From Tethya wilhelma (Eukaryota > Porifera > Demospongiae > Tethyida > Tethyidae), in contig CAXIPT010000023.1 in the NCBI GenBank assembly GCA_964030475.1, positions 251,687 through 315,686 on the forward strand: a stretch of DNA of 64,000 nucleotides, given 5' to 3'. The notes beneath the pieces are model-generated. The model searched no databases and was not told the origin of the DNA. It saw only the letters and a program-made list of their open reading frames with translations. The position numbers were made by a program, and so were the translations under genes. Below, piece after piece: positions 12,382 to 24,020 of the stretch. How positions within the stretch are numbered: position 1 is the first letter of the stretch; each line of letters opens with the position of its first letter.

Positions 12382-12905
12382 TTAAATTTTATATGAAGCA
12401 TCATAATCTGACTGATAGTCCGTATAGGGCATTCCATCAGGATTTGGGTATCTATCATGAATATCCTGTTGATAAAGAAATTTAATTTTAGTGTTGTGTT
12501 CTGCATACTTTTGAGTTACACTTCAAACTTACTTTCAAAACACATGCAGGCATAATCTCTCTTGGGTTGTCTTCTCGTGTCCACTGTGCTTTCTCAGCTT
12601 GTAACTTGGATACAGGTCCTCCACCACGACTACGACCTCCTCTATCTGTTTCACTGCCTCGACCACGACCTCGACCTCGTCCTGGTACCCTACCATGTGC
12701 TGAAGAGCTTGCAGCTGACGGTACTGTGCATTAAACATTATTTTAAAAGTTTACTATAATAAATGTCTTTTTTTTTACCTTCCAGACGAAGCCGTTTCGT
12801 AGGAGGCTGTGAAACAGTTAGGTTAACACTTGACTCCTCACCCAAAGCCCGCAGCTTAGCTAAGAAGCTGGAAGATGGTGTTTCACCAGGGAAACTAACA
12901 TGCAT
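12382..12905 (-). CDS. Small RG-rich protein, three exons, unknown function
   Basis: Exons on the minus strand are 12905-12779, 12723-12533 and 12465-12382, each with AG/GT borders and compatible phases. Together they give 133 codons plus a TAA stop. The ATG at 12905 lies directly after a CAG, so an upstream exon may exist and the true start could differ. The N-terminal third ends PPTKRLRLE, a possible nuclear signal. The middle has GRVPGRGRGRGRG and RGGRSRGGG repeats of the sort that bind RNA. The C-terminal part is acidic and Tyr-rich (PNPDGMPYTDYQSDYDAS). No catalytic domain is visible. It lies between the 9563 gene and the CACTA remnant and could belong to either element as an accessory protein. 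Confidence 0.45.
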
Positions 12906-13027
12906 CTGTTGGATTATGTATAAATAAATAATATTGTTACTATAATAATATTGGTGGTGTAAAATGCTCTTGATGCAAGTACTCTAAGTAAGTGCTGGAC
13001 AGCTGTCACCACTGCTCGACGTAGCCA

Positions 13028-14243
13028 TGACCACAGGAAAAACTAAACTGTTTGTAGAGTTTAGACAAAAACATAGAGCAGCTGCGTTTAGAATTGTAAC
13101 CATGACTACTGTGCACGTGTTTTGTGTAAGGTAAGTGTCGTTGTGTGTAGTTGTGACAAAAAGAAAGAAGGAGCTCTCTAAGCACCATGACGACAATTTT
13201 TTACGTCTGCGCAAAAGGTCAAAGGTGGTGTCCGGGGATTTTTCTATTTATACCCCGTACCCCGGAAACAAACTTCTGTTAAGTTTGTGGTTCAGCGATA
13301 CTCATAAATCACAAGACTATAGCATTGCAACAGGAGTAAGTATTTTTTTGTTGTGTTTTGTGTTTAGATTGACATTACTTTATAATTTTTAAAGCAAGAT
13401 CTAGTAGACAGACGCATAGAAGCCATCAAAGTCCCAGGCACGATCTCAAGAACACCAAGAAAAGTAGCTTATTTAGCACATTGGAAAGGTTATTGAGACA
13501 TTGTATAGTCATAAGTTTCCCCTTTTGAGCTGCTTTGAAGTTTTTTATATATTTTATTTATTAATTATTATGGCATATATATATATATATGCAGGTTCAG
13601 AGCTTCGAATGAAAGATATCCTTAGTCTGCCTTACTTAAATCACCTATGTATGTTTGTGGCTGCACTTTACATCTTGTATTCGAATTACATCTCCAAAGC
13701 TGACCTGCAGAGAGCAGATATGCTCCTCAAAGAGTTCTACATCACATTCTCTCGTTTGTATGGTATGTGGACCAAATAGGTAACACTGTGTATGCATGTG
13801 AGGCTCAACAGCAGGACTATACACTTAGTTGTATCACAAGTATGTCATAATGCCCATTTTCACCAGGTTACATAATAGTGTCTGCATGATATGCATGCAC
13901 ATGATTTCTTTATGTATTTTCGTTTAGGTGAAAAACACACCACCATGAATGTACACCTTCTGTTGCATTTGGCATCCTGTGTGAAATATTGGGGCCCATT
14001 GTGGTGCTATTCATGCTTTCATTACGTAAGCATGAAAACGGAGATTATGAACCATTTCAGGGGGACAAGAAATATGTCAAGATAGGTATTCTGAAATAAT
14101 GCATCCATGCATGCAGGCATAGATTATTATTATTTTTATTCTTTTCTGATTATAGATGGCATTCTCTTTTGTGGTACAAGTTCTTCTCACAGTCCTCAGT
14201 TAGCCACACTACTGTTTCAGAAACCAGACCCCAGAAATAGAAA

Positions 14244-14274
<31 letters not shown>

Positions 14275-14460
14275 ATCTATTCAACAATGCTACTGTAGAT
14301 CTTTCACATTTGCTGCCTTGCATGAAGCTTTCATGTACTTTATTATTATACGTCACAGTCAAAGTTGGCTGAAGCTTGTATGTGGTGGGAAGAGTGGACT
14401 GTGTCAAGTTAATTGACACTCCTGACCAGGTCCTAGACTGTTTTAATGGAGAGCACATCT
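13028..14460 (+). pseudogene. CACTA (En/Spm) transposase, C-terminal half
   Basis: Three exons give the signature C-terminal block of animal CACTA transposases. 13395-13488 reads RRIEAIKVPGTISRTPRKV...AHWK. 13595-13762 reads LPYLNHLCMFVAALYILYSN and ends ...RLYG. 13928-14085 reads GEKHTTMNVHLLLHLASCV, WGPLWCYSCF and NHFRGTRNMSR. The order (P.I.RTPR, HWK, LP, LYGE...MNVHLLLHL, GPLW.YSCF, HGT-like) is diagnostic. Exon 3 ends in an in-frame TAG (14083-14085) exactly where a CAG|GT donor would be expected, and the later part (to ~14460, and perhaps FRVKHGENYDVIDLS at ~14670) is broken. A possible upstream exon is 13028-13130 (MTTGKTKLFVEFRQKH, then GTAAGT). The N-terminal and DDE regions are not seen. 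Confidence 0.65.
14247..14274. repeat. (GT)n microsatellite
   Basis: About 14 GT units inside the decayed tail of the CACTA gene. Confidence 0.9.
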
Positions 14461-14955
14461 ATACTTTTTATAGAATTAGTTTGTCACACCACTAGTGAAC
14501 ACTATATTAGAACAAAAAAAGAAATAGTCACACAATCATTTACAACAGCCACTCACGAGAAGGTGCTTCCTTTGGTTCAATAATGCAATACTTTTATGCT
14601 AAGCAGTGTGGTACTGTAAGAGTCATAGCTTTTGTAAAGAGGTTTCAGAGAGGCTCTGCGATTTCTGATAGTATACTAATTTTTCGGGTTAAACACGGTG
14701 AAAATTATGATGTTATTGATTTGTCTTGTGGAAGTGTATGTTTAGAAAAATGTATGTATGTAAGAACAGAAGATGTTGAGTATGTGTGTTAATTTCCTTG
14801 TAAGTTTCTGGGTGATTAACTTGTTGAAATAATATTATTTTGTGTACTATACAGACTTGTGTTTACTTACTGAATAATTGTTTAAATTCTCATTGTCACA
14901 AATTGTACAACTATTATACATTATTAATTTCATGATACTGTTCGTAATACAAAGT

Positions 14956-17941
14956 TCACTCATCCTGGCCAAGGTCGTTGGTATCCTGTTTAATTGAACT
15001 TGGACAGTACTGCCTACAGCGTACATTTATCTTTTCACTTTTAATCTTTTTCCAACGTTTGCTTTCACTAGGAGAATATAGCTTGAGTTTTCCATCTTCG
15101 TCAAACCGGGCTGCAAGGTGAACTGATTTGTGAAGGTTCATGCAGCATAGGGATTTAGAACAATAACTCAAAACCTCAGATAGCATGTAGTCTCTTCGGA
15201 TCAAGCCTCTTAATTTCACTTCTGCGAGGATTTGTAGCACAACCCAGAGCCATTTCTTCACATGTGAACAGCAGTTCAGTCAGCACTTGACTGAGTTCTT
15301 CAGGTTGTCTACATTTGCAAGCTCACTCTTCTTCACATGTTCCACAAAGACACCCAGTTTATCATCTTTTTCTTTACCAAACCAACAGCCCGTATCTGAG
15401 ATGCCTGTGGCCAAAGATATTGCAAGGTGTATAACGTTAAGACTGTATTGCAAATAAAGCACAAATATAAAATGACACAGGGAATTAAGGAACACACAAG
15501 TGCTTTGTGAGGCAAGCACAGGGTGCAAGTAATGTATTTAGACAATTGCAAGACCGTGTACTGGAACACAGTCACAGTCATGGTAATTACCTGGAATTTG
15601 GAATTGTGACTCTGCAGAATCTCTTTCTCTTTGATAACCTAACAAAATAGTTAATATAGGTCAATGACAATACAGCCATGGCAATGTAAATGTTGCCACT
15701 CTACCTTTTACGCTTCTTTGAGATAGACACACCCATTGACAACTCGCGCTTAACTTGTTCTACATCATAGCTGAGTTGGTTAAAATCTTTCCTGAGGTCA
15801 ACTAGCATCCTCATTACATCAATCTATATATAACTGTTTGTACATTGCATCATAACAAAATCAACGATCAAAACAGATCAGTATACATCAACATACATCA
15901 CATTGTAGCTGACTCTGGAAATGTCCGATGCAGGGGTAGGAGATCTGTTATAGTCCCATTAGCCATAACCAGAATATGATGCTCCACCAGAATATGAAGG
16001 GTCACGACAGTTTGTACATTGCATCATAACAAAATCAATGATCAAAACAGATCAGTATACATTAACATACATCAACATTGTACCAGACTCTGGAAATGTT
16101 GGATGCAGGGGTACGAGATCTGTTATAGTCCCATGAGCCATAACCAGAATATGATGCTCCACCAGAATACGAAGGGTCACGACTAGTATATAAGCCAGTT
16201 CCAGCTATTGGTTGCAGGACAGGATTTTTCGGACTCGGATGAGGAAAACGAACAGGATCAGAGAAAGATTTTTGTAAGGAAGGGGTGGAGTTTCTTGATA
16301 CCTAATTGGAGGGTATAGCAGGTCTTTGTATCCAAATGAAGACTCCAATGGTGAGTTATCTGGATTGTCTTCAAGTGGGCTGACAGGAGGATCTCCTGGT
16401 CAGTATCAACCTAGTTACAAAAAATGTTATTATAATAAATAAAAAATAACACTTTTCTTTTTTTACCTTTGACAAAATGTCTTCACTACTTTCCATTAGA
16501 GTGTGTTTACCACTCTCTTCTGCCATCTTTTGCTGCGCAAGCACTTCCTTGTGAACACTCTATGCATGATATTCAATGATAAACATATTTAGCTCTTGAA
16601 AATTACCTCTGCTTTGGGATTGCTTTTCTTTGTTCTAGCTTTGGAGCTCTTTGGCACTTTTTTTGGTGAGGCTTTTTTAGTTGGTTTCGATTCTGTACAT
16701 TAATATACATGTATATTATATATATATTGCAAGCGAGTGAGTGTTTGTGCACGTGTGTGTGACTGTGTGTGTGACTGTGTGTGCACGTGTGTGTGTGTGC
16801 ATGAGTGTGTGACTGTGTGTGTGTGTGTGTATGTGTGTGTGTGTATGTGTGTGTGTGTGTGTGTGTGTGCATATGTGTGTGTGTATGTAGCATAATTTAA
16901 ACCTACTAGATTTCTTCGGAGATTTGGAATGAGCCTTTTTGGTGGAGGGGGGGAACTTTTCAGTAGTAGATTCTGTGGCAGCTAAATAAGTATATTGGTG
17001 TGTATGTTTGAGTTAATAATAATAATAATAATACATGATTTACTGAGTATTCAATATTCCACAAACCATTTTTTAGATCCAACTTGACTGTTTCATCTAA
17101 CACCACACTCTGTTTGTCCGATTCATGATCAGTTTCTATATAATACATAATATACAGATCAATGGCAATAGCAGTCAAAAAAGAGGGTCAATTAAGGTTA
17201 TCTATAATGTCAAATCAAAAGACCTGAACAGAGTAATGGTTATCACTAAACCATAGTATTTAATTACTAGATTTGTAGCGATTCTTAAGCACAAAGCAGT
17301 ATAATGTCTATTTTCTGGAATGCTGTTTGAAGAACTACATACTTACCATCGGAGTCATCATCACAGTATCGTTTTGCCTCCTTTTCCATTTCAGCTTTAG
17401 TGCCTACATTATGGAGAAGGCTAATTATTATAATATTATGTAGGACTATGCATTTTATTATTTAGCTAAAGCAACAGTAATCCCAGCATACTTGGAGGAC
17501 TTATCCTTTATTTCCACCATATCGCCACAACATACTGATTCTGATGGGTTGACGATCTTTTGTAACGGAACAATACTATGGGATTCATCTAGTTCGTACT
17601 CCACCAAAAGATGAATATCTAAAATAATGGTGAAAGAAAAGCCTGATACCCAAAGTTATACATGATCATGAAGCATCATTTAATATCATACCAGCTTGTT
17701 GTTGTTCAAGTTTCCTTTTCTGCCTTTGCGTTGGCCTAGAGCTCACATAAGCCATCATGCATTTATTGTAGCACTCAACTGGCGGACAAACAGGACGCGC
17801 GTCAGGTCTTTGGGAGTTTGCCACTGTCGACGATTGTGGATGAGGTGGTAGAGTAGATGTGCCTTCTCTGAAAGGTAACTGACCAGCTACAGTCTGGAAA
17901 TACTGATGTACAAGTTTGATACGTTTTCTTGATTCTCTCAC
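14956..17941 (-). CDS. BEN-domain-like multi-exon gene
   Basis: Start ATG at 17941. Exons, minus strand: 17941-17692 ([20 protein letters not shown]...), ~17622-17470 ([19 protein letters not shown]), ~17404-17346, ~17136-17063, ~16980-16910, ~16692-16606 (Lys/Ser/Pro-rich), ~16555-16467, a Pro-rich stretch at ~16412-16200, the repeated exon near 16100, ~15827-15710 (coiled-coil-like [20 protein letters not shown]), ~15640-15594, and a last part at ~15420-14956. The last part reads [22 protein letters not shown] and, after a shift, EKINVRCRQ. That LLFT.EE / LDP.KL.AI / IN.KCR order is the BEN domain, which binds DNA or bridges proteins in chromatin regulation. At least one frameshift splits the BEN domain after HAI, so the C-terminus may be broken, or the sequence may hold an error. 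Pro- and Lys-rich linkers fit a nuclear protein. Confidence 0.5.
15836..16190. repeat. ~175-bp tandem duplication carrying an exon
   Basis: Two direct copies (15836-16010 and 16011-16190) start GTTTGTACATTGCATCATAA or nearly so and differ at a few bases. On the minus strand each encodes [20 protein letters not shown]. The copy at 16.1 kb has Ser (TCA) at the dot; the copy at 15.97 kb has a stop (TAA). Confidence 0.8.
16738..16885. repeat. (GT)n-rich microsatellite in an intron
   Basis: About 150 bases of imperfect GT repeats with GTGCAT and GACTGT interruptions, within an intron of the BEN-like gene. Confidence 0.9.
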
Positions 17942-18187
17942 TTGGTTTCAACTGTGACCACGTGGTTGTGGTTATTACGCCACACCTATAACCCCCGCCT
18001 CTTTGACCAGAGGCGGGGTCTGGCTTCAAGGCTTCGAAAATGAAGGTGCCTGAGTCAGTCTGAACATTACTACTCGATAGTGTTGATAGCCAGCTACAAA
18101 AACTTGAAGACTTTGTTTTAAAGTTTGTTCACAGACTGTATTATCTGTTGAAGCCCCTGGTTGTAGTGTCAGTAGAGTGAGTCAGTG
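17942..18187. promoter_or_regulatory. Candidate bidirectional promoter between BEN-like and HECT genes
   Basis: The start of the minus-strand BEN-like gene (17941) and the first plus-strand coding block of the HECT gene (~18188) are 246 bases apart. The gap is GC-rich for this window. It contains ACCACGTGGT (17960-17969, a palindrome with an E-box core) and a longer hairpin, CCCCGCCTCTTTGACCAGAG and on (about 17993-18018). A shared promoter is inferred, not shown. Confidence 0.35.
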
Positions 18188-20290
18188 ATGCCCCCCCCGC
18201 GGATGACCCTTCTGACACTGCGGATCCACTTGTCCAGTGCTCGCTGCACGATACCACTGACCTAGGAAAGGAACCTATTCATATGGTAAGTTCATGAACA
18301 TTACATTTACTTGAGCAGTATTTGCAATATGTTATTTGCTGATCAGCTCTCGACTCGGCTCTGGCGCCTCCAGACACTGATTCTACGAAATTTTGCGAAT
18401 CTTCCCGAATTTTTGCGAATCTGCGATAAATCCGCGAAGAGCTCACGAAATAGTGTGCAATATTTTTAACTGGTAACCATGTTTGGGAGGATGCACTACG
18501 CTACTTCAAACGAGGGATTCCTACTTCACATCATCTGCGTGTTATTTTTCTCAATGAGCCTGCTGTGAATGCTGGTGGCCCTTTGAGGGAATTTTTCTCA
18601 ATTCTTGTGTGGGAAATTTCACAAAATCACTCTCTTTTTTGTGGACCCAAGTCTTCTCGCTTACCATGCCACAATATGGTTGAGCTTTCCAAGAAGATAT
18701 ACCAACATGTTGGAGCTATGCTGGCTGCTTCTATTATTCATGGTGGACCTGGGCCAACCTTTTTCTCACATGCTGCATTTGACTACCTTATTCATGGCAT
18801 TGAACATGTGAAGGTGACAGTGAAAGATGTACCTGATCTTGAAATCCAAGAGAAGCTGAGAAAGGTGTGTCTCATTATGTACACTATAATTGCTGTAAAA
18901 TCGGGAATTTTTCACTGCTAAAATTTTTTTGCCTGCTAATTATTTATTTCGACCAATTCGATCAGCATTAATTGCCATATATTTACGTTTAATTTTCACC
19001 ACTAATGATAATGAAAACTTTCCCATCTATGGTAATTCTACCTGCATATATTAATAGTGATGGTTAAAATGTGTAATATCCAAGTTGTTAAGGTTACAGG
19101 GTACATTCTGTTATGAATATTTAATGAGCAAGAATAAAAAGTTCTTAACTGCAGCAATTCCCTGCCAAATTTTAAACAACAGCTTAAATAGTTATTCTTT
19201 TTAACTTTCAAAGCTAAACAGCGAAAAGACAACCTCAGCAGGCTTACTACGCTCAGAGATACCAACATAATGAGTAGCCAAAATTTTTTGCCGTCAGTTT
19301 ATTTCAATAGGCAAAGTTCTAGATTGAGTATGGAAGAGTTAGACACTTATTTCCAACTGTCTGCAGGGCCAGATCTATTCGGTTGGCTTCTCTTTCTTAT
19401 ACTTTGAAAAAAATGGTAGCTCAAACTTACTTCTTGTCGTAATTCTGCAGCAGAAGCGAAGACAAAAGTTGCCATTTCTCTGTCGTTGATTGTGCTGTCA
19501 AATTTCTTTTTAGATCTGGCCCTGCCCACATACAATCCCATAAAAAAGAGCCACTTTATATGGACACACGGGGAATACTTAGGAAAATAACTGACGCCAA
19601 AAAATCATGCCAATGGTTTTGCACAAGTTGCGGTTTGCTCCACAATAAAATAACTATGCATGCTCATTAGCATATTCATGTGCAAACGGTAGCCCGTAAC
19701 CTTAATGCTTAATTGTCACTGCTGCAGTTATTAACATGTTTTTCTTTGATTATAGCTTCTTGCTGCTGAAAGTGATGACGAGTTCAGAAATATGCTAGAT
19801 GAAGAAGGGTTTGATTTTAGATCTGAATGTGGTCTTGCACAGCCAGTGTGTAATTGGGCCTAAAGGACTGTGAAGTCATAGTACAGTCGTTCGCCATGCA
19901 TTTTGCCATAGTCAGAGTTAAGGCTGAATTGGATCAGATTTCAAAATGGTCTGCAAGAATTCAACCTTATTGACTTGCTGAAGGCCCATCCCCATAAGTT
20001 GCAGGAATCATTTGTGCATTTCAAACCAATACCGTTAACAGCTGACACAATATTTGACATGTTTCCAGGAAATTTTTCATCAAGTGGTTCGAATGCACGA
20101 GAGCTTGAGGAGAAGGCTGTTATGCACTCGGTTAACTTCACTCAGGAGATCCAAGGTATGCTATGTGTATTTGCAATGTGCATGAAATTGGCAACATGTA
20201 TCCATATGGCTATAATTATGTTACTTTTAATTATGCGGCATGAAAATATTAGACAGCAAGTCCCACATAATCGTATCCAATTCGGATGGT
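18188..20290 (+). pseudogene. HECT-domain ubiquitin ligase-like gene, N-lobe only
   Basis: Blocks in order: ~18188-18288 (acidic, DDPSDTADPLVQC...KEPIHM, then GTAAGT); ~18445-18864 (NHVWEDALRYF, NAGGPLREFFSIL, GGPGPTFFSHAAFDYL), ending EKLRK|GTGTGT; an ~890-base intron; 19755-20156 in three different frames (LLAAESDDEFRNML; AMHFAIVRVKAELDQI; LIDLLKAHPHKLQ, LTADTIFDMFPGNF); and a short exon at ~20253-20290. The GGPLREFF motif and the flanking W.DA...F mark the N-lobe of a HECT domain, which in active ligases binds the E2. Two frameshifts (~19860 and ~19950) break the second exon, and no C-lobe with its catalytic Cys follows. Probably a dead member of an expanded, TE-associated HECT family. Confidence 0.65.
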
Positions 20291-20299
20291 GAGACTGAA

Positions 20300-21099
20300 T
20301 CATGGTCAAGTGTGAGCTTTCAAAATTTTTTTGTTTTGCCTAGCTAATTTGTTTTTCATCTGGCAAACTCATATCAGACTCAGTTAGCTATCATATATAT
20401 CTGCTTCATTATTCTGTCGTCATATTTACCTTTTTTTTTTAAATTATGTACAGTGAAGAGTAGAATTCATGTTTTTGCCTACAAGTAACAACTTTGTCAA
20501 ATCTAACTCTAGATTGAATATTAAGCCTATTTTTAAATGGATAAGCCTATTTATGAGTTTAAGTTCACTCTAATGTGGCTCAGGACTGCTAGACACTTTG
20601 CCCCTCCCTAATTTTTAGGGTGTGGTCATAATCAAATCTGACGTTTTGTGGAATTTTATAGTTCTAACCCCGATATCTCTGCTAGTGCAGGGTTGCAGAA
20701 GAAGCTGATGGTACTCAAAGCTAATGACAAACTTGTCATGCAAGTTTCAGATCTTAGCTCTTAAAATTTTTTTAAGGTTCTCACCTAACCGAAAATGGTG
20801 TCAAAAAGGCCAAAAAATGCTGATTGTAAGTGATGTATATGGTCTTAGCCAACCAGAATCCTGCACAAGATGGACAAACTGGCAATCAAAGCTATTGTAA
20901 AGTTGTAGACCTTAGCCGAAAATGGTTGGTCATTTTCTCACCTAACATATTTCCTAGAAAAGCTACATATCGGAAGCCATATCTCTGCACCTAAAGGTTG
21001 CCATGACAAAATATTGAGTCTTGTTATAGACTTATGACCAATATTAATGATTATCAAAAAAAAATAAATTAAAGATGCTTTATTTAGGAATTATAATAA
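20300..21099. other. Non-coding spacer
   Basis: No gene seen. Several sentence-like AT-rich blocks near 20640-21000 recur with small changes (CCATATCTCTGCACC, CGATATCTCTGC), which suggests old repeat material. It ends at the TA target site of the element at 21102. Confidence 0.4.
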
Positions 21100-21402
21100 T
21101 ATGTGACATGTCAAGGGAGAACCTGCCAGTTAGGAAATTATTGTTTTTGGCAGTTTTAGTTTAATTCGCGTTTTTGCGCGAAAATTGTTTCTTGCACGGA
21201 TGCCCTGCGCTACATCTCAGCATGCTCCATGCAAAATTTGAGGGGTGGAGCTGCTTCTGTTGCAGAGATATAGCCAGTAGTCTGAGCGTCGTTCATTTTT
21301 ACAACGGATTTCACTTGCGTTAGGAAATTACGCAGAAATCGTGCGTGGTGCGGCGCGGTGCGGCGCAATGTTGATTGGCTAGCGGGAATTTTCAAATTTG
21401 AA

Positions 21403-21902
21403 ATGTCAGCTGAACCGGGAGGAAAGAGAGCCTATTCCAGTGATATACGACTACGTGTTGTGTATCAACGAATAGGAAGGGGGCTTACTTTTTTTGAAAT
21501 AGCAAGAAATTTGAATATTGCAACTAGCACTGCTCTTAAGCAATTTGAATTAAGAGGAGAAGTATCTTTACCAAGTGCAAAGAGGATCAGGCAGGATCTT
21601 CGTGCACTTGATGATTAATTGTCATAGGATTGATTTTGGAGAACCCTACTCTATATTTGCACAAAATATGTCAAGCAATTCATGAGGTAACAGCAGTACA
21701 GGTGTCTCAAGCAACTATATGTAGGCTTCTTAGAAGATATGGATTTACAAGAAAGAAAGTGAAGCAAGTTGCATTGCAGAGGTGTCACAAACTTCGTGGA
21801 GCATTTATGGCACACTGTTCTTTGTTTGCAAGGGAACAATTTGTCTTTGTTGATGAGACAGGTGCTAATAAGAAGGATCATGCTCGTGCGGTGGCCCGGT
21901 AG
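21403..21902 (+). pseudogene. IS630-like transposase, N-terminal part
   Basis: From ATG 21403 the frame gives a helix-turn-helix region (YSSDIRLRVVYQRIGRGLTF, FEIARNLNIATSTALKQF) and ends LDD-stop at 21618. The next frame (21630-21902) continues as ENPTLYLHKICQAI, SQATICRLLRRYGFTRKKVK and FVFVDETGANKKDHAR. This order, an HTH with RR.G.TRK then VDETG with the first catalytic Asp, is that of IS630/Tc1-type DDE transposases. The remaining two thirds of the catalytic core are absent, and the two parts are split by stops around 21618-21628. It is inactive, but it identifies the family of the surrounding TA-flanked element. Confidence 0.65.
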
Positions 21903-22207
21903 TGTCAAATTTTTAAAATCGATTTTGTGATTGAACCGAAGTTAATTAATGCTCTGAACAGTTGGTAGTTTGAGTCCCACCATCATGGGTAATGTTAAGT
22001 ACCGGAAGTTTTTTTTTTTTGGTTGTTTCTTTGATGTGTGTGCTTGTGTGCTGATATATGTACCGATTTCAGTGTTTCCACCTAAAAGCTGCTGATTGTC
22101 AGCCATGATCATACAATTTGAGTCACATCTTATAACATCTCCACTGCAATTCAGTCTACAATTGAGTATGTTTCCACTGACAGCATCACACACCAACAGA
22201 TCACCAG

Positions 22208-22208
22208 N
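22208..22208. other. N: probable scaffold join
   Basis: The single N falls exactly where sequence near-identical to 49147-50901 begins (22209-23963). See the finding on duplicated segments. Confidence 0.6.
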
Positions 22209-23386
22209 GAAGTCATGTGACTATAATGTCACATGACAGAACGTTGATTGTGGAAGTCGCGAAAAATTGTTGTAAACTGAACAGTCTGCAGAATTTTTGC
22301 TTGTGTTTATAAAAGTTTTGAAACCAGTTGAAACTCGAACAACGTGCCACTCAGGGTAGTTAAGGAGCGGGTAAGTATAGAAATTTGACAATTTCAATAT
22401 CTCCTTTCAGTTTTCATGTTATGGTTTCAAACTTGATATGCAAGTATAGCTTGTCATTTTGGATGTTTGTGCTAAGTTTTATGGTCATGTGATTATGAAT
22501 ATTCGTATAATCCGGCAGAGAAGGAAAAAAATTCGCTGCAAAAAAAGGATTTGTTCCCATGGTGGTAGAAGGCTGTTGTCATGGTTACACATTCCTCAGG
22601 TGATGGACTAATTGATTCCAGCTGCGCATAATGAATAAATGCATAATTAATGAGATATGGTAACTTGAATTTTTAATGAAGGTGTGCATTATTTAGAAAA
22701 TGCTCATATCACATTAATTATTCATTTATTCATTATGCGCAGCTGGAATTAATTAGTACACATTATTAACAATATGTAACCATGACAACAGCCCTGTAGC
22801 ACCATGGGAACAAATCCTCCTTTTGCAAAATATATTTTCTTTAAATTATGAAAGTATTCGTGGTCATATGACATCATAATTTGGTACGAACATTCAAAAT
22901 CCAAAGTTATACTTATATGCAAAGTTTGAAACTTAAACATGAAAACTGAAAGGAGATATTCTAATCTTTAAGTTAATTAGGCCTTACTATTCGTCCCATG
23001 CCTTAACATTGACATCGCTGAAGCTAGCGCTTTCATCTCTGAATGGAACAGATAAGAATCTATGTTATTACTAAGGCATGAGCTACAGAAATTCAGTAGG
23101 TAAGGTTAGCGTGACATTTTGACTTAAAGCACTCGATCTACATGACTTACTGGCTACTCATTTCTCAACGTATCATGTTCACTATATATAAGTCTCCTGC
23201 TTGGACAAAAAAAACTGTGTTGAAACTTGCTCGCGAAAATGCTGTATGATCCGCAAGAGGTCAGGCTGCACGTGAATCATGACGAAGTTACGAATAATTA
23301 CATTCCAAGTTTTCACTGAAAGTGTGCAAGTTTTTCTAGACCCCCATTTTTCGCTGGGCGGAAAAGGCGGGGTCTAGGACTAGACT
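22209..23386. mobile_element. TIR element with foldback core, copy 1 (left end lost)
   Basis: Matches 49147-50324 position for position. The right TIR ends AGGACTAGACT at 23386, followed by the target copy ACAGCTATATCT. The core (about 22350-23008) is a large imperfect palindrome. The left TIR is missing at the N. No coding capacity. Confidence 0.75.
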
Positions 23387-23577
23387 ACAGCTATATCTGA
23401 ATAACTACTGTAGCTATGCGCATCAAATTTTGATATGCACTTCCTGAGAAGGCCTAGATATATGTGAAATAGCTAACTCAAAATTCGCGGAAATTCCCAA
23501 ACGTCAGGTTTTCACTTGACAGGTCACATATGCCACAGCTAAAATTGTTTCTGATGGACTTACTAGCCCCAAATAGG

Positions 23578-24020
23578 TACCATCTTGTTTGTGTTCTTTT
23601 TACGATTTAGCCATTCCTGTATCTCATTACATTTCCAATGTTTTTTTTTACTTGTTTGTTCTCATTTTTCCATAATTCTACATAGTAAATTTGTGTTGGG
23701 TGTGTGTAGTTAGTAGTCTGGCAACTGAGCCAGACTCACTGAGCCAGCTGAGCTGGTAACTTGATACTGAAGTGAAACACACATCTCAGTCATTTGGAGG
23801 CAGGAGCTGTATCATAAGATTTACTTGCCTTTCTATGATAATCAAAGTCCTGATTCATCTCTTAAGAAGAGCAAGAGCACTCAGGTATCACAAAATAGTT
23901 CCAGGGAACTTCAGTGCATTCCAAATAATGCACACTTTTGTGTGTGGAAAGGGTCGTCAATTCAAATTTTCTAGAAGCTAATGAATAATGCATGAGCATA
24001 GAAATTAATGGCGGCCATAT
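23578..24020 (+). repeat. R-family repeat, truncated
   Basis: Begins inside the right foldback arm (CCATCTTGTTTGTGTTCTTT), passes the ACTTGTTTGTTCTCATTTTT junction and stops in the body after GGCGGCCATATGT, where unrelated sequence starts. Identical to 50516-50901 up to 23963. Confidence 0.75.

Larger units (their letters stand above)
21102..23528 (+). mobile_element. IS630/Tc1-like element with nested insertion
   Basis: Ends are TGTGACATGTCAAGGGAGAA at 21102 and its near inverse CTTGACAGGTCACA ending at 23528. TA lies on each side (21100-21101 and 23529-23530), the target duplication of Tc1/mariner-IS630 elements. The left ~200 bases match the non-autonomous relative at 47094-48013. It carries a broken transposase (21403-21902) and a nested TIR element (ends at 23386). 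The N at 22208 hides the left end of the nested insertion, so the true length is unknown. Confidence 0.65.

Noticed and set aside
12099..12506. Minus-strand frame with KKVCVCVCV
   Set aside because: Driven by the AC microsatellite; the real gene on this strand is in a different frame (12382-12905).
22749..22940. A 63-codon frame present identically at 22749 and 49687
   Set aside because: Identity is explained by the duplicated segment; it lies in a palindromic arm and shows no coding features.
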